Below are positions 17,106-26,267 of a DNA stretch of 64,000 nt, piece by piece. Location: NCBI RefSeq assembly GCF_029892445.1, contig NZ_JARXVJ010000001.1, positions 2,542,001-2,606,000 of the forward strand, given 5' to 3'. The notes beneath the pieces are model-generated. The model did not search any database, had not been told where the DNA came from, and saw only the letters and a list, made by a program, of their open reading frames with translations. This DNA is from Chryseobacterium sp. H1D6B (lineage in GTDB: Bacteria; Bacteroidota; Bacteroidia; Flavobacteriales; Weeksellaceae). Both the position numbers and the translations under genes were made by a program. How positions within the stretch are numbered: position 1 is the first letter of the stretch; every line of letters starts with the position of its first letter.

Positions 17106-20100
17106 ATGAAGAAAAATACAATAGCTGTAATTTTATTATTAGCTTCATTGAATACGGCTTTACTTGCTCAGTCTTCTGGCGGAGATGAACCAAAAAGTTA
17201 TGTCGGTGATATTAATCAATTGTTTGCTGCGGCACCGACTTCCAATAATTTAATGAAATTTGAGGAAGTTCCGGTGAGTTATTATACCGGAATACCTGAC
17301 ATTAGTATTCCACTAGTAAGTATTCCGACAAGCAATTCAAAGGTTGCAGTAGGTGTTCAATTAAAGTATCATCCACTGAGTGCGAAACCTGATGACAGAT
17401 CTGGTGAAAACGGATTGGGCTGGAGTCTCATCGCAGGAGGAACAATTTCCAGAACAGTAAGAGGAGGAAATCCCGATGAGAATAACAGAACCATTTCGTT
17501 TTCCTCACCGCCAAAAGCGAAGTATGGAATTTATAATGAAACCTATAATCCTACTTCTAAGTTGATGAAGAATCAAACTGTTGATTTAAATGACTATAGC
17601 TTTGAAGCGGCAATGGGAAAGTATGATACAGAATATGATTTGTATCAGTATAATTTTATGGGGCAGTCTGGAAGATTCTATATTGTGAAAGATGATAATG
17701 GAAATTATAAACCTGAAAAGCTGGATAAAAATAATCTGCAGATTATAATTTATAATGATACATCAAATGTTATTAATAAGTTTACTATAGTTGATGACAA
17801 AGGAATCAGATATACTTTCGAAGCTATGGAGAAATCCCAAAAAAGCATTAATAATGTCAAAATTGGTATTATATCCGGTATAGGAAATGTCAACCCTAGT
17901 TTGGACTTTGGAAATTATTGGGCTTCCTTTCACCTAACAAAGATAGAGGATCAGAATAATATTCTTCTTGCGACTTTTAATTATGCGCTTACTTCACGGG
18001 TGAAGTTTGAAGAAACACCCACTACCATAAGGAGACTTGCAAGCAATGTACAGTATACCAATACCAGTGGAAATCCGCAAATTCCTGATGGCAGCATGCC
18101 GGGAGCTTCTGAAACCCAATATGTTTATAATGATACCAATACAAAACTACTTACCAGTATTGATGTAAGAGGTAAGGGGACGATTTATTTAAACTATGAA
18201 AAGGGAAGACAGGATTCCAATTACACTGAGCCTTCAGAACTTTACAAATTAAAATCTGTTCAGTCTAATTATATTGGACAAAATCCTCAGCAGTATACAG
18301 ATAAATATATTCTGGATTACGGGTATTCAAGCTCCAATTTCCAGGCTGGGAATGGTACTGTGAAAACTCTGCAAAAAATGATTTTAACAAAAGTTACCAA
18401 AACAGCTCCTAATGCCCAAAATCAGGAATATAATTTAGATTATTATACAGTATCAGGAGTTCTGCAAAAAGATAGATGGGGATATTACGCAGGGGGAAAT
18501 GAAGCTTACAAAGCTGATGTCTTGAGAGCATTAACCTATCCTACAAAAGGAAAAGCTGTTTTTGATTTCGGACCAAATAGTTACAGTCAGTACTACAGCG
18601 GATCAGGTATGTCACAAGTTGAAGGACATTGGGAAACTCACAATAATAGTTTTAGTGTAAATTTTGGACAGTTCAGTAATACTGATAAAAAATATTTTTT
18701 AACAGTAAATACGGCACAGGATGTACCATTACACCTTTCACTTGGGAATTTGATCAATTTCAGCTGGCATTTTAAGATATATAAGAAAAATGCAGACAAT
18801 ACGTTTTCTCCATTTGTTTATGAAATGCAGATGGGAAATCAAACCTGTAATAAACCACAGCCACCCGCATGTCCGGTATCAAATCCGGATCCTAATGGAG
18901 AGATACATTCTGATTATTATACGAATGTTTATCTTCAACCCGGAGAATACTACGCTTCATTAGCCGGTAATTATTTTCCTTCAAATCCTGATGATACTTA
19001 CGATTCTTTTGAAGCAACTACAACAGAGACTGTATTTATAGATGAAAAAATACGTTACGGAGGAGGACTGAGAATCAATAGAATCACCTATTATGAGAAT
19101 CCCGCTTCAAACATAGCTTCAAAGGCATATGCTTATAATTATAAAAACATTAATGATGCGCAGAGAAGCAGCGGGGCATTAGTTTTCCCTGAACCTATTA
19201 CAAGTTTTGATGATGGTTATTCTTACAGGAATACCCATAATAATGCGACGATAACCTATAGTGCTAATTTTAAAGTAACTACCGATTACAATATTCTCCC
19301 GGTTCAGAAGACACAGGGATCAGATGTTGGATATAAATATGTAACAGTAGAACAGCTGGACAAGGACAACAATAGCAAAGGTAAAACGGTACATACATTC
19401 AGATCTCCTCTGGATTATCCTAATAATGGAGTTTTATCCCCAGTATTACCTGTTGTGCCAATCCCAGATCTTGATTATTTGAGAGGGCAGCCTATATCTG
19501 AGAAAATATATAATTCAGCAGGACAAGTACTCTCTGAAACAAATACAGACTATGCAACTACAGAATTTGAAAAAAATGACGGTATAAAAATCTTGGATAA
19601 TTATGAGAAAAATATGGTTTCTCAGTATTATGGTTTTAACAGTTATCAGGCTCTTGTCACCAGCTTAGGTATGGGAGTAACACTGACAACTCCTTATAAG
19701 AGTTTTGAAAAATTTGGTGTCACATTACCCATACAAAAGCAGCAGAAATCTTATTTTTATAAAAACGGAGTTCAGAGTTCGGTAGTTACAACTACCAATA
19801 CATCTTATAATACTGAAGATTATCCTGTAAATGTAACTCAGAATATTCAGGGCGGAGATACTTATGTTTCATCATATAAATATGCCAAGGAGAAAAACAA
19901 CCAGGCTCTGATTAATGCCAATATGATCGGAATTCCTTTGGAAACAGAGACCAGAAAGAATGGTCAGACAAAGGACAAAGTAGAAACATTCTATACTAAT
20001 CTCTTACCAAGCTCCGTACAATCTACAGGATTGACCGGTACTGCATATACAGAATTGACCTATGAAAAATACGATTCATTCGGAAATCTTCAGCAGTACA

Positions 20101-20519
20101 GAACAAAAGACGGAACGCCTGTTTCAATTGTCTGGGGATATAACAGTACGATTCCTGTTGCCAAAATAGAAGGGATGGATTACAGTACGCTTGTACAGTT
20201 TGCGGGTTCACAGCTTACTGCTGTGATTGCAGCTTCTGATGCAGATGCGTCTGCTGCACCGGGGACAGATGAAAGCAGCTTTTTGTCTTCGCTGGATGCT
20301 CTTAGAACTGCTGTGAAAACATTCAGTACTCTGGTTACCACTTACACATATGATCCATTGGTAGGAGTTAGAAGTATTACTCAGCCTACCGATGCAAGAG
20401 AGCTTTATTACTATGATTCTGCCAACAGACTGAAAGAAATCAAACTAAGAGAAATGAATGCATCAGGAGCTGTTTCTGAGAAAACGGTAAAAGAGTTCCA
20501 ATACAATTATAAAAACTAA
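17106..20519 (+). CDS. Large SpvB/YD-repeat-type secreted shell protein
   Basis: A 1137-residue protein with a signal peptide (M-K-K-N-T-I-A-V-I-L-L-L-A-S-L-N-T-A-L-L-A-Q). The N-terminus has the Bacteroidetes SpvB/RHS-like pattern: V-P-V-S-Y-Y-T-G-I-P-D-I-S-I-P-L, then G-L-G-W-S-L-I-A-G-G-T-I-S-R. YD-type repeats run through the C-terminal third (Y-T-Y-D-P-L-V-G-V ... Y-Y-Y-D-S-A-N-R-L). It lacks an RHS core and ends five nt before the next gene, so it looks like the front half of a split RHS shell. There is no T9SS sorting domain at its end; the export route after Sec is unknown. Confidence 0.75.
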   Translation: MKKNTIAVILLLASLNTALLAQSSGGDEPKSYVGDINQLFAAAPTSNNLMKFEEVPVSYYTGIPDISIPLVSIPTSNSKVAVGVQLKYHPLSAKPDDRSGENGLGWSLIAGGTISRTVRGGNPDENNRTISFSSPPKAKYGIYNETYNPTSKLMKNQTVDLNDYSFEAAMGKYDTEYDLYQYNFMGQSGRFYIVKDDNGNYKPEKLDKNNLQIIIYNDTSNVINKFTIVDDKGIRYTFEAMEKSQKSINNVKIGIISGIGNVNPSLDFGNYWASFHLTKIEDQNNILLATFNYALTSRVKFEETPTTIRRLASNVQYTNTSGNPQIPDGSMPGASETQYVYNDTNTKLLTSIDVRGKGTIYLNYEKGRQDSNYTEPSELYKLKSVQSNYIGQNPQQYTDKYILDYGYSSSNFQAGNGTVKTLQKMILTKVTKTAPNAQNQEYNLDYYTVSGVLQKDRWGYYAGGNEAYKADVLRALTYPTKGKAVFDFGPNSYSQYYSGSGMSQVEGHWETHNNSFSVNFGQFSNTDKKYFLTVNTAQDVPLHLSLGNLINFSWHFKIYKKNADNTFSPFVYEMQMGNQTCNKPQPPACPVSNPDPNGEIHSDYYTNVYLQPGEYYASLAGNYFPSNPDDTYDSFEATTTETVFIDEKIRYGGGLRINRITYYENPASNIASKAYAYNYKNINDAQRSSGALVFPEPITSFDDGYSYRNTHNNATITYSANFKVTTDYNILPVQKTQGSDVGYKYVTVEQLDKDNNSKGKTVHTFRSPLDYPNNGVLSPVLPVVPIPDLDYLRGQPISEKIYNSAGQVLSETNTDYATTEFEKNDGIKILDNYEKNMVSQYYGFNSYQALVTSLGMGVTLTTPYKSFEKFGVTLPIQKQQKSYFYKNGVQSSVVTTTNTSYNTEDYPVNVTQNIQGGDTYVSSYKYAKEKNNQALINANMIGIPLETETRKNGQTKDKVETFYTNLLPSSVQSTGLTGTAYTELTYEKYDSFGNLQQYRTKDGTPVSIVWGYNSTIPVAKIEGMDYSTLVQFAGSQLTAVIAASDADASAAPGTDESSFLSSLDALRTAVKTFSTLVTTYTYDPLVGVRSITQPTDARELYYYDSANRLKEIKLREMNASGAVSEKTVKEFQYNYKN

Positions 20520-20524
20520 GAATC

Positions 20525-23500
20525 GTGAGAAAAATAATTATACCTATCATACTGTTATCGGCGTCAGGGATCCTGTGTGCCCAAAATACCACTACTGAAA
20601 ATTATGTTCAGAGCACAACCTATATTGATTATCCTGCAGTAGGAAGTCCTAAAACTGCTGTAAGTGTACAATACCTTGACGGATTGGCGAGACCGAAACA
20701 AACTGTTAGTGTAAAAGCTTCACCGCTTGGAAATGATGTAGTATCGTATGTAGAATACGATGCTTTTGGAAGACAGGCTAAAGAATATCTTCCTGTTCCT
20801 CAAAATGGAACACTGAACGGAGCAATTGTTCAAAATCCATTAGCTAATGCGTCCAATACTCCCTATGGTTCAGAAAAGATATATGCGGAAAAAACACTGG
20901 AAAGTTCCCCTTTAGACCGCGTTCTCGAGCAGAGGCAGGTTGGAAATGCATGGAGTAATAAACCGGTGGCTATGGAATATGGCTCCAATGCAGCCGGAGA
21001 AGTAAAAAAATATGCAGTAATAACAAGCTGGGGCAATGGAGTGACCTCCTCTTCTGTGAGTTCTCCGACAAGCTATGCCGCCGGACTTTTGTATTCCACC
21101 AGCGTAACGGATGAAGACGGAAACAAAACTACAGAATTTAAAAACAGCCAGGGGCAGGTTATTTTGGTGAGAAAAGCAGTAAATGCTACGCAAAACGCAG
21201 ATACTTATTATGTATACAATGAATATGATCAGTTAGTCCTGGTTATCCCGCCTTTGGCTGATGCGGCTCCTAATCTCAGTTCTGTCCTGGACGCTTTATG
21301 TTATCAATACAAATATGACGACAGAAGCAGAATGGCCGCCAAAAAACTTCCTGGAAAAGGCTGGGAGTATATGGTATATGACAAGCAGGACAGAATGGTT
21401 ATGACCCAGGATGCGGAATTGGGGAAAACCAATCAGTGGATGTTCACCAAATATGACCAGTTTGGAAGAGCAGTTTATACAGGAATCTATACCAGCACTG
21501 CGGCATACGGACTGGATGGAAGACAGACGGAGCAGAATAATTTGAACACTAACGGAAGCAATAATGAGGCAAGAGGAAGCTCTTCTCCTGACAGTACGGT
21601 AAGTGGACTTAATTATTCGAATACTGCTTATCCTGTGTCCTCGATTAAAATCTTTACAATTAATTATTATGACAGCTTTCCCAGGGATTCATGGTTCCCT
21701 GCAGACCTGCCTGAGGTAATATTAAACCAGAAAGTCATTCTTAACAGCCAGTCTGGCTATGCAAAAGGTTTGCTGCTGGCTTCGTATGTTAAAAATATCG
21801 AAGATGACAGCTGGACCAGAAGTTTTATGTTGTATGATACCAGAGGAAGAATAATTGGGACCCGCTCTTTCAACCACATTGGAGGGTACACCAAAACAGA
21901 ATCTGAACTTGATTTTTCAGGAGCAGTTAAGAAGACCAAAACTTACCATAAAAGATTAGCTACGGATACTGAAAGAATCATTACCGAAACTTTTGAGTAT
22001 GACAGCCAGAACAGACTGTTAGTTCACAACCACCAGGTCGACAGTAATTTTGTAGAAGTTTTAACACAAAACAAATATAATGAGCTTTCCCAGCTGGAAA
22101 ATAAAAAAGTAGGCGGCTATCCTTCATTTGGAGGAAATACCTTCATACAGAGCATTGATTATACCTATAATATCCGCGGCTGGATGACTAAAATTAACGA
22201 TCCTGAAAATCTTAACGGAAAACTGTTTGGTTACGCATTAAAATATACGGATCCGTCTATTCCTACCACTTCAACACCGCAGTACGGAGGGAACATTGCA
22301 GAAGCACACTGGAAAACCAGCACTGACGGAGTGTACAGAGTGTATCATTACGGCTATGACAAGCTGAACAGGCTGAATGGTGCCGTTTTCAGAGAGCCTT
22401 ATACGACTGTACCGGACGGCCATTTTTACAATGAAACAGCACAGTATGATCTTAACGGCAATATTACTTATTTATGGAGGCTTACAAAAGGATCTTCAGG
22501 CACAGCAGAGCTGATGGACCAGCTGGATTATAAGTATTCAGGAAACAGGCTGACTTCTGTTGAGGATGTATCTCATAACCCGTCAGGACATCCATGGGGA
22601 GGAAGCCCGATCAGTTATGATGATAACGGAAATATGACAGACCATCTGGACAGGAATATCAATAAAATAAAATATAATTTTCTGAATCTTCCTGACAGTA
22701 TAGATTTTACTGCTCCGGCCGGGACATCCATAGATAATACTTCTGTAAAGTATTTATATAATGCTAACGGGACTAAACTGAGAAAACAGTATCTGGCACA
22801 GGAAGTGGCTGCAACAGACTATTTAGATGGATTTCAGTATACTCAGGTAAAATTCAATCCTGCGGTACTGAATTTTGTTCCTACTTCAGAAGGGTATTAT
22901 AATTTTGAAAATAATAAGTATATTTACAATTATACAGACCACTTAGGAAATGTAAGGGTGAGTTACATGAAGAATGGTTCAGGAGCAGAGGTCATTGAAG
23001 AGAGTAATTATTATCCTTTCGGGATGAAGCATGAAGGATATAACGGATTTGCCGGGAATCCTGCCTATAATTACAAATATAACGGCAAGGAACTGCAGAG
23101 AGAAACACAATGGTATGATTATGGGGCAAGATTTTATATGCCTGATCTTGGAAGATGGGGTGTGGTAGATCCGCTGGCTGAAAAATATAGAAGACACTCC
23201 ACTTACAATTACGCTGTAAACAATCCAATAAGATTCATAGATCCAGATGGTCGTGGAGTTGAAAGTACAGGTGTAAAATTAAATGAAAATGGTAGTTATA
23301 CTGTTGTAAGTGCTAAAGATGATGGGAATAATGGTATTTATGTAGCAGATGCCAAAGGTAAGTACGATGTAAGAACTTCTGACCATCTTGCTAACTCTTT
23401 AACTCCCCGCTCTTTTATGGGAGATGACAATAAGGCTGTTGTTGGAGCTGTAATAAACCCAGGTGATTTGAGTGGTAATGACTTTCTTAATAATTTGATG

Positions 23501-23950
23501 GGTCCTAATGAACCTAATATTGTTAATTATATGTTAAATGGAAAAGGCAATGAACAATATGATTTTAAAACCAATGGTCCTACTGGTGAAGCGGGGGGAA
23601 CAGATCAAAGACCTGAAGGGATGACCGTACAACAATATAGCTATCGCGGGGTTTTGTTTTCAGTAGATACTGGAAATAAGACAGATAATTTAGCGGTTAT
23701 CGCTTCGGCTCGAGATATTGGAAACTTTGGAGCAGGATATATTGCCGGAAATAATGGTTTAACTTGGGGTACAGCTAGGGCTGGATTTGATGCTCTCCAA
23801 AGTAAGCAACAAGGTACTTTTGCTACTGAAGGACAAACAACTCAGATGGCACAAAAATTAGGACATACTCTTGGGCATAAAAATTATGACAATAGACGTT
23901 CTGCCATTTACAAGTCCCAATCCTCAAATCCATTACGTGGGCCTAAATAA
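20525..23950 (+). CDS. RHS-core polymorphic-toxin-like protein with variable tail
   Basis: A 1141-residue protein with a GTG start, a signal peptide (C-A-Q near residue 20), a DUF6443-type N-terminal region (about 25-150), YD repeats, and the RHS-associated core W-Y-D-Y-G-A-R-F-Y-M-P-D-L-G-R-W through N-P-I-R-F-I-D-P-D-G-R (about 863-910). The remaining 231 residues are a separate, AT-richer tail containing D-I-G-N-F-G-A-G-Y-I-A-G-N-N-G-L-T-W. In RHS systems this position carries the toxic or effector domain. I see some likeness to Ntox44-type tails (G-N-x-x-x-G-Y-x-x-G), but this is weak. The downstream small gene sits where an immunity gene is expected. Confidence 0.8.
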   Translation: MRKIIIPIILLSASGILCAQNTTTENYVQSTTYIDYPAVGSPKTAVSVQYLDGLARPKQTVSVKASPLGNDVVSYVEYDAFGRQAKEYLPVPQNGTLNGAIVQNPLANASNTPYGSEKIYAEKTLESSPLDRVLEQRQVGNAWSNKPVAMEYGSNAAGEVKKYAVITSWGNGVTSSSVSSPTSYAAGLLYSTSVTDEDGNKTTEFKNSQGQVILVRKAVNATQNADTYYVYNEYDQLVLVIPPLADAAPNLSSVLDALCYQYKYDDRSRMAAKKLPGKGWEYMVYDKQDRMVMTQDAELGKTNQWMFTKYDQFGRAVYTGIYTSTAAYGLDGRQTEQNNLNTNGSNNEARGSSSPDSTVSGLNYSNTAYPVSSIKIFTINYYDSFPRDSWFPADLPEVILNQKVILNSQSGYAKGLLLASYVKNIEDDSWTRSFMLYDTRGRIIGTRSFNHIGGYTKTESELDFSGAVKKTKTYHKRLATDTERIITETFEYDSQNRLLVHNHQVDSNFVEVLTQNKYNELSQLENKKVGGYPSFGGNTFIQSIDYTYNIRGWMTKINDPENLNGKLFGYALKYTDPSIPTTSTPQYGGNIAEAHWKTSTDGVYRVYHYGYDKLNRLNGAVFREPYTTVPDGHFYNETAQYDLNGNITYLWRLTKGSSGTAELMDQLDYKYSGNRLTSVEDVSHNPSGHPWGGSPISYDDNGNMTDHLDRNINKIKYNFLNLPDSIDFTAPAGTSIDNTSVKYLYNANGTKLRKQYLAQEVAATDYLDGFQYTQVKFNPAVLNFVPTSEGYYNFENNKYIYNYTDHLGNVRVSYMKNGSGAEVIEESNYYPFGMKHEGYNGFAGNPAYNYKYNGKELQRETQWYDYGARFYMPDLGRWGVVDPLAEKYRRHSTYNYAVNNPIRFIDPDGRGVESTGVKLNENGSYTVVSAKDDGNNGIYVADAKGKYDVRTSDHLANSLTPRSFMGDDNKAVVGAVINPGDLSGNDFLNNLMGPNEPNIVNYMLNGKGNEQYDFKTNGPTGEAGGTDQRPEGMTVQQYSYRGVLFSVDTGNKTDNLAVIASARDIGNFGAGYIAGNNGLTWGTARAGFDALQSKQQGTFATEGQTTQMAQKLGHTLGHKNYDNRRSAIYKSQSSNPLRGPK

Positions 23951-23958
23951 TTTTAATT

Positions 23959-24432
23959 ATGAAAAGAATACTGAAAGTTTTCGCTATATTGATTGTAATT
24001 TTAGGAGCCTTATTTATTTTGTATGACCAAAGTCGTTCTTTTTTCAAAGCAACGAATGGAGAGTATATTACCATGTGGAAAAGATATGGAGGAACTTGTT
24101 ATCTGATTCCTGGTAAATATTATGGGGTTACAAAACCAAAAGATGGTTATATAGAAACATCAAATCTTGGTTATCTTACGTTGTATTATAGCGATAAATT
24201 GCCACATTTCATTTTATTGAGTAAAGAATCTAACTATGATTATAAAACTTCTAATCCTATAAATAAAAAGTATATGTTTGATGATTATATATCAAATAAA
24301 GAAAAATATAAACCTATCATTTATAAAAAAAATGCTGAAAAATTTTCCGATATAAATAATGATGCTTCTTTTTTAAGCATAAATATATTAGAAGGTTACG
24401 CAACTGATGGGACAGGAAAAACCCAAAGATAA
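23959..24432 (+). CDS. Small membrane-anchored protein, candidate immunity protein
   Basis: A 157-residue protein with one N-terminal membrane helix (about residues 4-22: I-L-K-V-F-A-I-L-I-V-I-L-G-A-L-F-I-L-Y) and a polar, Lys/Tyr-rich domain predicted outside the cytosol. I do not recognise a family. It begins 8 nt after the RHS gene, shares the low GC of the RHS tail and is closed by a strong terminator. That is the layout of toxin-immunity pairs. The immunity role is inference from position only. Confidence 0.55.
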   Translation: MKRILKVFAILIVILGALFILYDQSRSFFKATNGEYITMWKRYGGTCYLIPGKYYGVTKPKDGYIETSNLGYLTLYYSDKLPHFILLSKESNYDYKTSNPINKKYMFDDYISNKEKYKPIIYKKNAEKFSDINNDASFLSINILEGYATDGTGKTQR

Positions 24433-24434
24433 AT

Positions 24435-24478
24435 AAACAAGAAAGCCACTCTTCTAAGTGGCTTTCTTGTTTTACATA
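24435..24478 (+). terminator. Terminator of RHS locus
   Basis: A perfect 16-bp stem (24435-24450 with 24457-24472) around a 6-nt loop, with T-rich DNA after it. It closes the plus-strand transcription unit that begins at 15553. Confidence 0.88.
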
Positions 24479-24610
24479 ATTTTTTTGCTGTCTAATTTGT
24501 TTCAGGAGCACATCAAGGAGTGCGAAGACTTTTTGTCTGTCGGTCTCTTTTAATTTTTGGATATCCAGAGTTTTTAACAATACCTTAAAAACCAATTCAC
24601 CATCATTAAA
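24467..24610 (-). pseudogene. Possible gene fragment in minus strand
   Basis: The minus strand encodes a protein-like stretch (D-G-E-L-V-F-K-V-L-L-K-T-L-D-I-Q-K-L-K-E-T-D-R-Q-K-V-F-A-L-L-D-V-L-L-K). It has neither a credible start nor a natural stop and runs into the RHS terminator. The amphipathic K-x-x-D-R-x-K-V-F-A-L-L-D pattern resembles the helical C-terminal tails of Bacteroidetes XRE-type regulators. It could be a remnant left by earlier rearrangement next to the RHS locus, or chance. Confidence 0.3.
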
Positions 24611-24613
24611 ACA

Positions 24614-24640
24614 AAGGCAGGAACACAATGTTCCTGCCTT
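24614..24640 (-). terminator. Hairpin terminator, minus orientation
   Basis: A perfect 12-bp stem AAGGCAGGAACA (24614-24625) / TGTTCCTGCCTT (24629-24640). On the minus strand it is followed by TGTTTTAA. It is upstream of the M20 gene and has no intact minus-strand gene to serve, which fits a relic. A looser role on the plus strand is also possible. Confidence 0.45.
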
Positions 24641-24645
24641 ATTGC

Positions 24646-24653
24646 TATCTTTG
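24646..24653 (+). promoter_or_regulatory. -7 box TATCTTTG of M20 peptidase gene
   Basis: A perfect TAnnTTTG match 30 nt before the ATG at 24684. No good -33 TTG is present because the hairpin at 24614-24640 occupies that region. Confidence 0.5.
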
Positions 24654-24683
24654 TTATAAGCCACATCACAAAAATCTAATTAC

Positions 24684-26216
24684 ATGAAAAAAATAGCATT
24701 TATAGTTCTTGGTGTTCTAATTCTTTTAATTGTATTGCTGCTCATCAGAACTTTCACTTATCCCTTTAAAAAGAATAAATCCGGAACAGCTAATGAATTG
24801 AATATTGTTAAAAATGATTCCGCAGTACAAAGACTTTCAGGAGGGATAAAAATTCCTACAGTTTCAGCAGGAGATGCGGGCGATTTTAATTATTCCAATT
24901 TTGATACATTCAAAGAATATCTTAAAAAATCTTATCCGGAAGTCTATCAGAATACGGAAAGCAATGAAGTTAATACCTACGGATTGGTTTTTAAACTAAA
25001 AGGAAAAAGATCAGATCTTGAGCCGGTTTTATTTCTATCTCATATAGACGTTGTTCCTCCCGGAGAGGCTGATGTAAAAAGCAATTATGAAAATGTTTTC
25101 AGGCCAGATGATAAACCGCTTCCTGCTGTAACAAAGGTTTCGGAAGACTGGGATTATGCTCCTTTTTCCGGAGCCGTCGCCAATGGCAGGATCTATGGAA
25201 GAGGAACAATAGATATGAAAGGAATGCTGTTTTCCTTAATGGAATCCATGACAAACGTTATCAAAAGCGGGTATGTTCCCCAGCGTGATATTTATCTGGC
25301 TTTTGGCTTTGATGAAGAAGTGGGCGGGCAAAAAGGTGCAGTACAGATCGCAGATTATTTTAAGAAAAAAGGTCTGAAATTCGATGCGGTTTATGACGAA
25401 GGCGGGCTGATATTAGAAAAAGGAAGTGTGGCAGGAATAAATTCCGACGTTGCAGTAATCGGATGTGCAGAAAAAGGTTTCCTATCTGCAAAAATAAAAG
25501 TAAAAGGACTGGGCGGCCACTCATCGATGCCGCCGATGGAAAGTGCAGTAGGAAAAGTGGCTGTCATCATGCAGCGGTTAGAAAAAAGCCAGATGAAGCC
25601 AGAAATCACACCGCTTATTAAAGAATTCTTTGATCATATCGGCGGTGAAATGCCCTTTGCAAACAGACTGGCGATTTCCAATCAGTGGCTTTTAAAACCC
25701 TTGCTTCTTTCCCAGCTGGAAAAAAATAATTCAACCAATGCCTTAATTCGTACCACCACGGCTTTAACGATGATGAAGGGAAGCGACGCTCCGAATGTCC
25801 TTTCTCCTGAAGTGGAATTTGTAGTGAATTTCAGACTTCTTCCTGGAAATACCATTAAAGAAGTGAAACAGCATATTGCAGAAGCCACAAAAGGTTTTGA
25901 GGTGGAAGTAGAAGAAATAGATAATACAAGAGAAGCTTCAGCAGTCTCGCCCACCAATACAAAAGCATTTCAGATGATTCAAGCAGGGATCAAACAGGTT
26001 TATCCTGATGCTGTAGCTGCGCCGTATCTTACCATGGCTGCCACAGATGCCTATAAATATCAGATTGTCAGTAAAAATATCTACAGGTTTATGCCGGTTA
26101 AGATCAACGATTCAGAAAAGCAGAGCATCCACAGTACCAATGAATATCTCAGTATAGAAAACTACATGAAGATGATCCGTTATTTTGAGTATATCATGAA
26201 AAATTATGATCAATAA
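24684..26216 (+). CDS. M20/M25/M40-family metallopeptidase (carboxypeptidase S-like)
   Basis: A 510-residue peptidase with an N-terminal membrane anchor (about residues 4-24) and the M20 motifs in order. L-S-H-I-D-V-V-P-P-G supplies the first metal ligand and catalytic Asp. G-R-G-T-I-D-M-K-G holds the bridging Asp. F-D-E-E-V-G-G holds the catalytic and metal Glu. A dimerisation domain has G-G-H-S-S-M-P. The length fits the carboxypeptidase S/PM20D1-like subgroup. It would act outside the inner membrane or in the periplasm on peptides or N-acyl amino acids; the substrate is not evident. Confidence 0.88.
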   Translation: MKKIAFIVLGVLILLIVLLLIRTFTYPFKKNKSGTANELNIVKNDSAVQRLSGGIKIPTVSAGDAGDFNYSNFDTFKEYLKKSYPEVYQNTESNEVNTYGLVFKLKGKRSDLEPVLFLSHIDVVPPGEADVKSNYENVFRPDDKPLPAVTKVSEDWDYAPFSGAVANGRIYGRGTIDMKGMLFSLMESMTNVIKSGYVPQRDIYLAFGFDEEVGGQKGAVQIADYFKKKGLKFDAVYDEGGLILEKGSVAGINSDVAVIGCAEKGFLSAKIKVKGLGGHSSMPPMESAVGKVAVIMQRLEKSQMKPEITPLIKEFFDHIGGEMPFANRLAISNQWLLKPLLLSQLEKNNSTNALIRTTTALTMMKGSDAPNVLSPEVEFVVNFRLLPGNTIKEVKQHIAEATKGFEVEVEEIDNTREASAVSPTNTKAFQMIQAGIKQVYPDAVAAPYLTMAATDAYKYQIVSKNIYRFMPVKINDSEKQSIHSTNEYLSIENYMKMIRYFEYIMKNYDQ

Positions 26217-26267
26217 ATCTTAATTCTAGCGTTCCCACCGGCCTGTATTTTTAATTAAAATAAAACA

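Noticed and set aside
20525..23250. Repetitive YD motifs considered as a CRISPR-like or satellite array
   Set aside because: The repeats are protein-level only, vary in DNA sequence and spacing, and belong to RHS/YD repeats.
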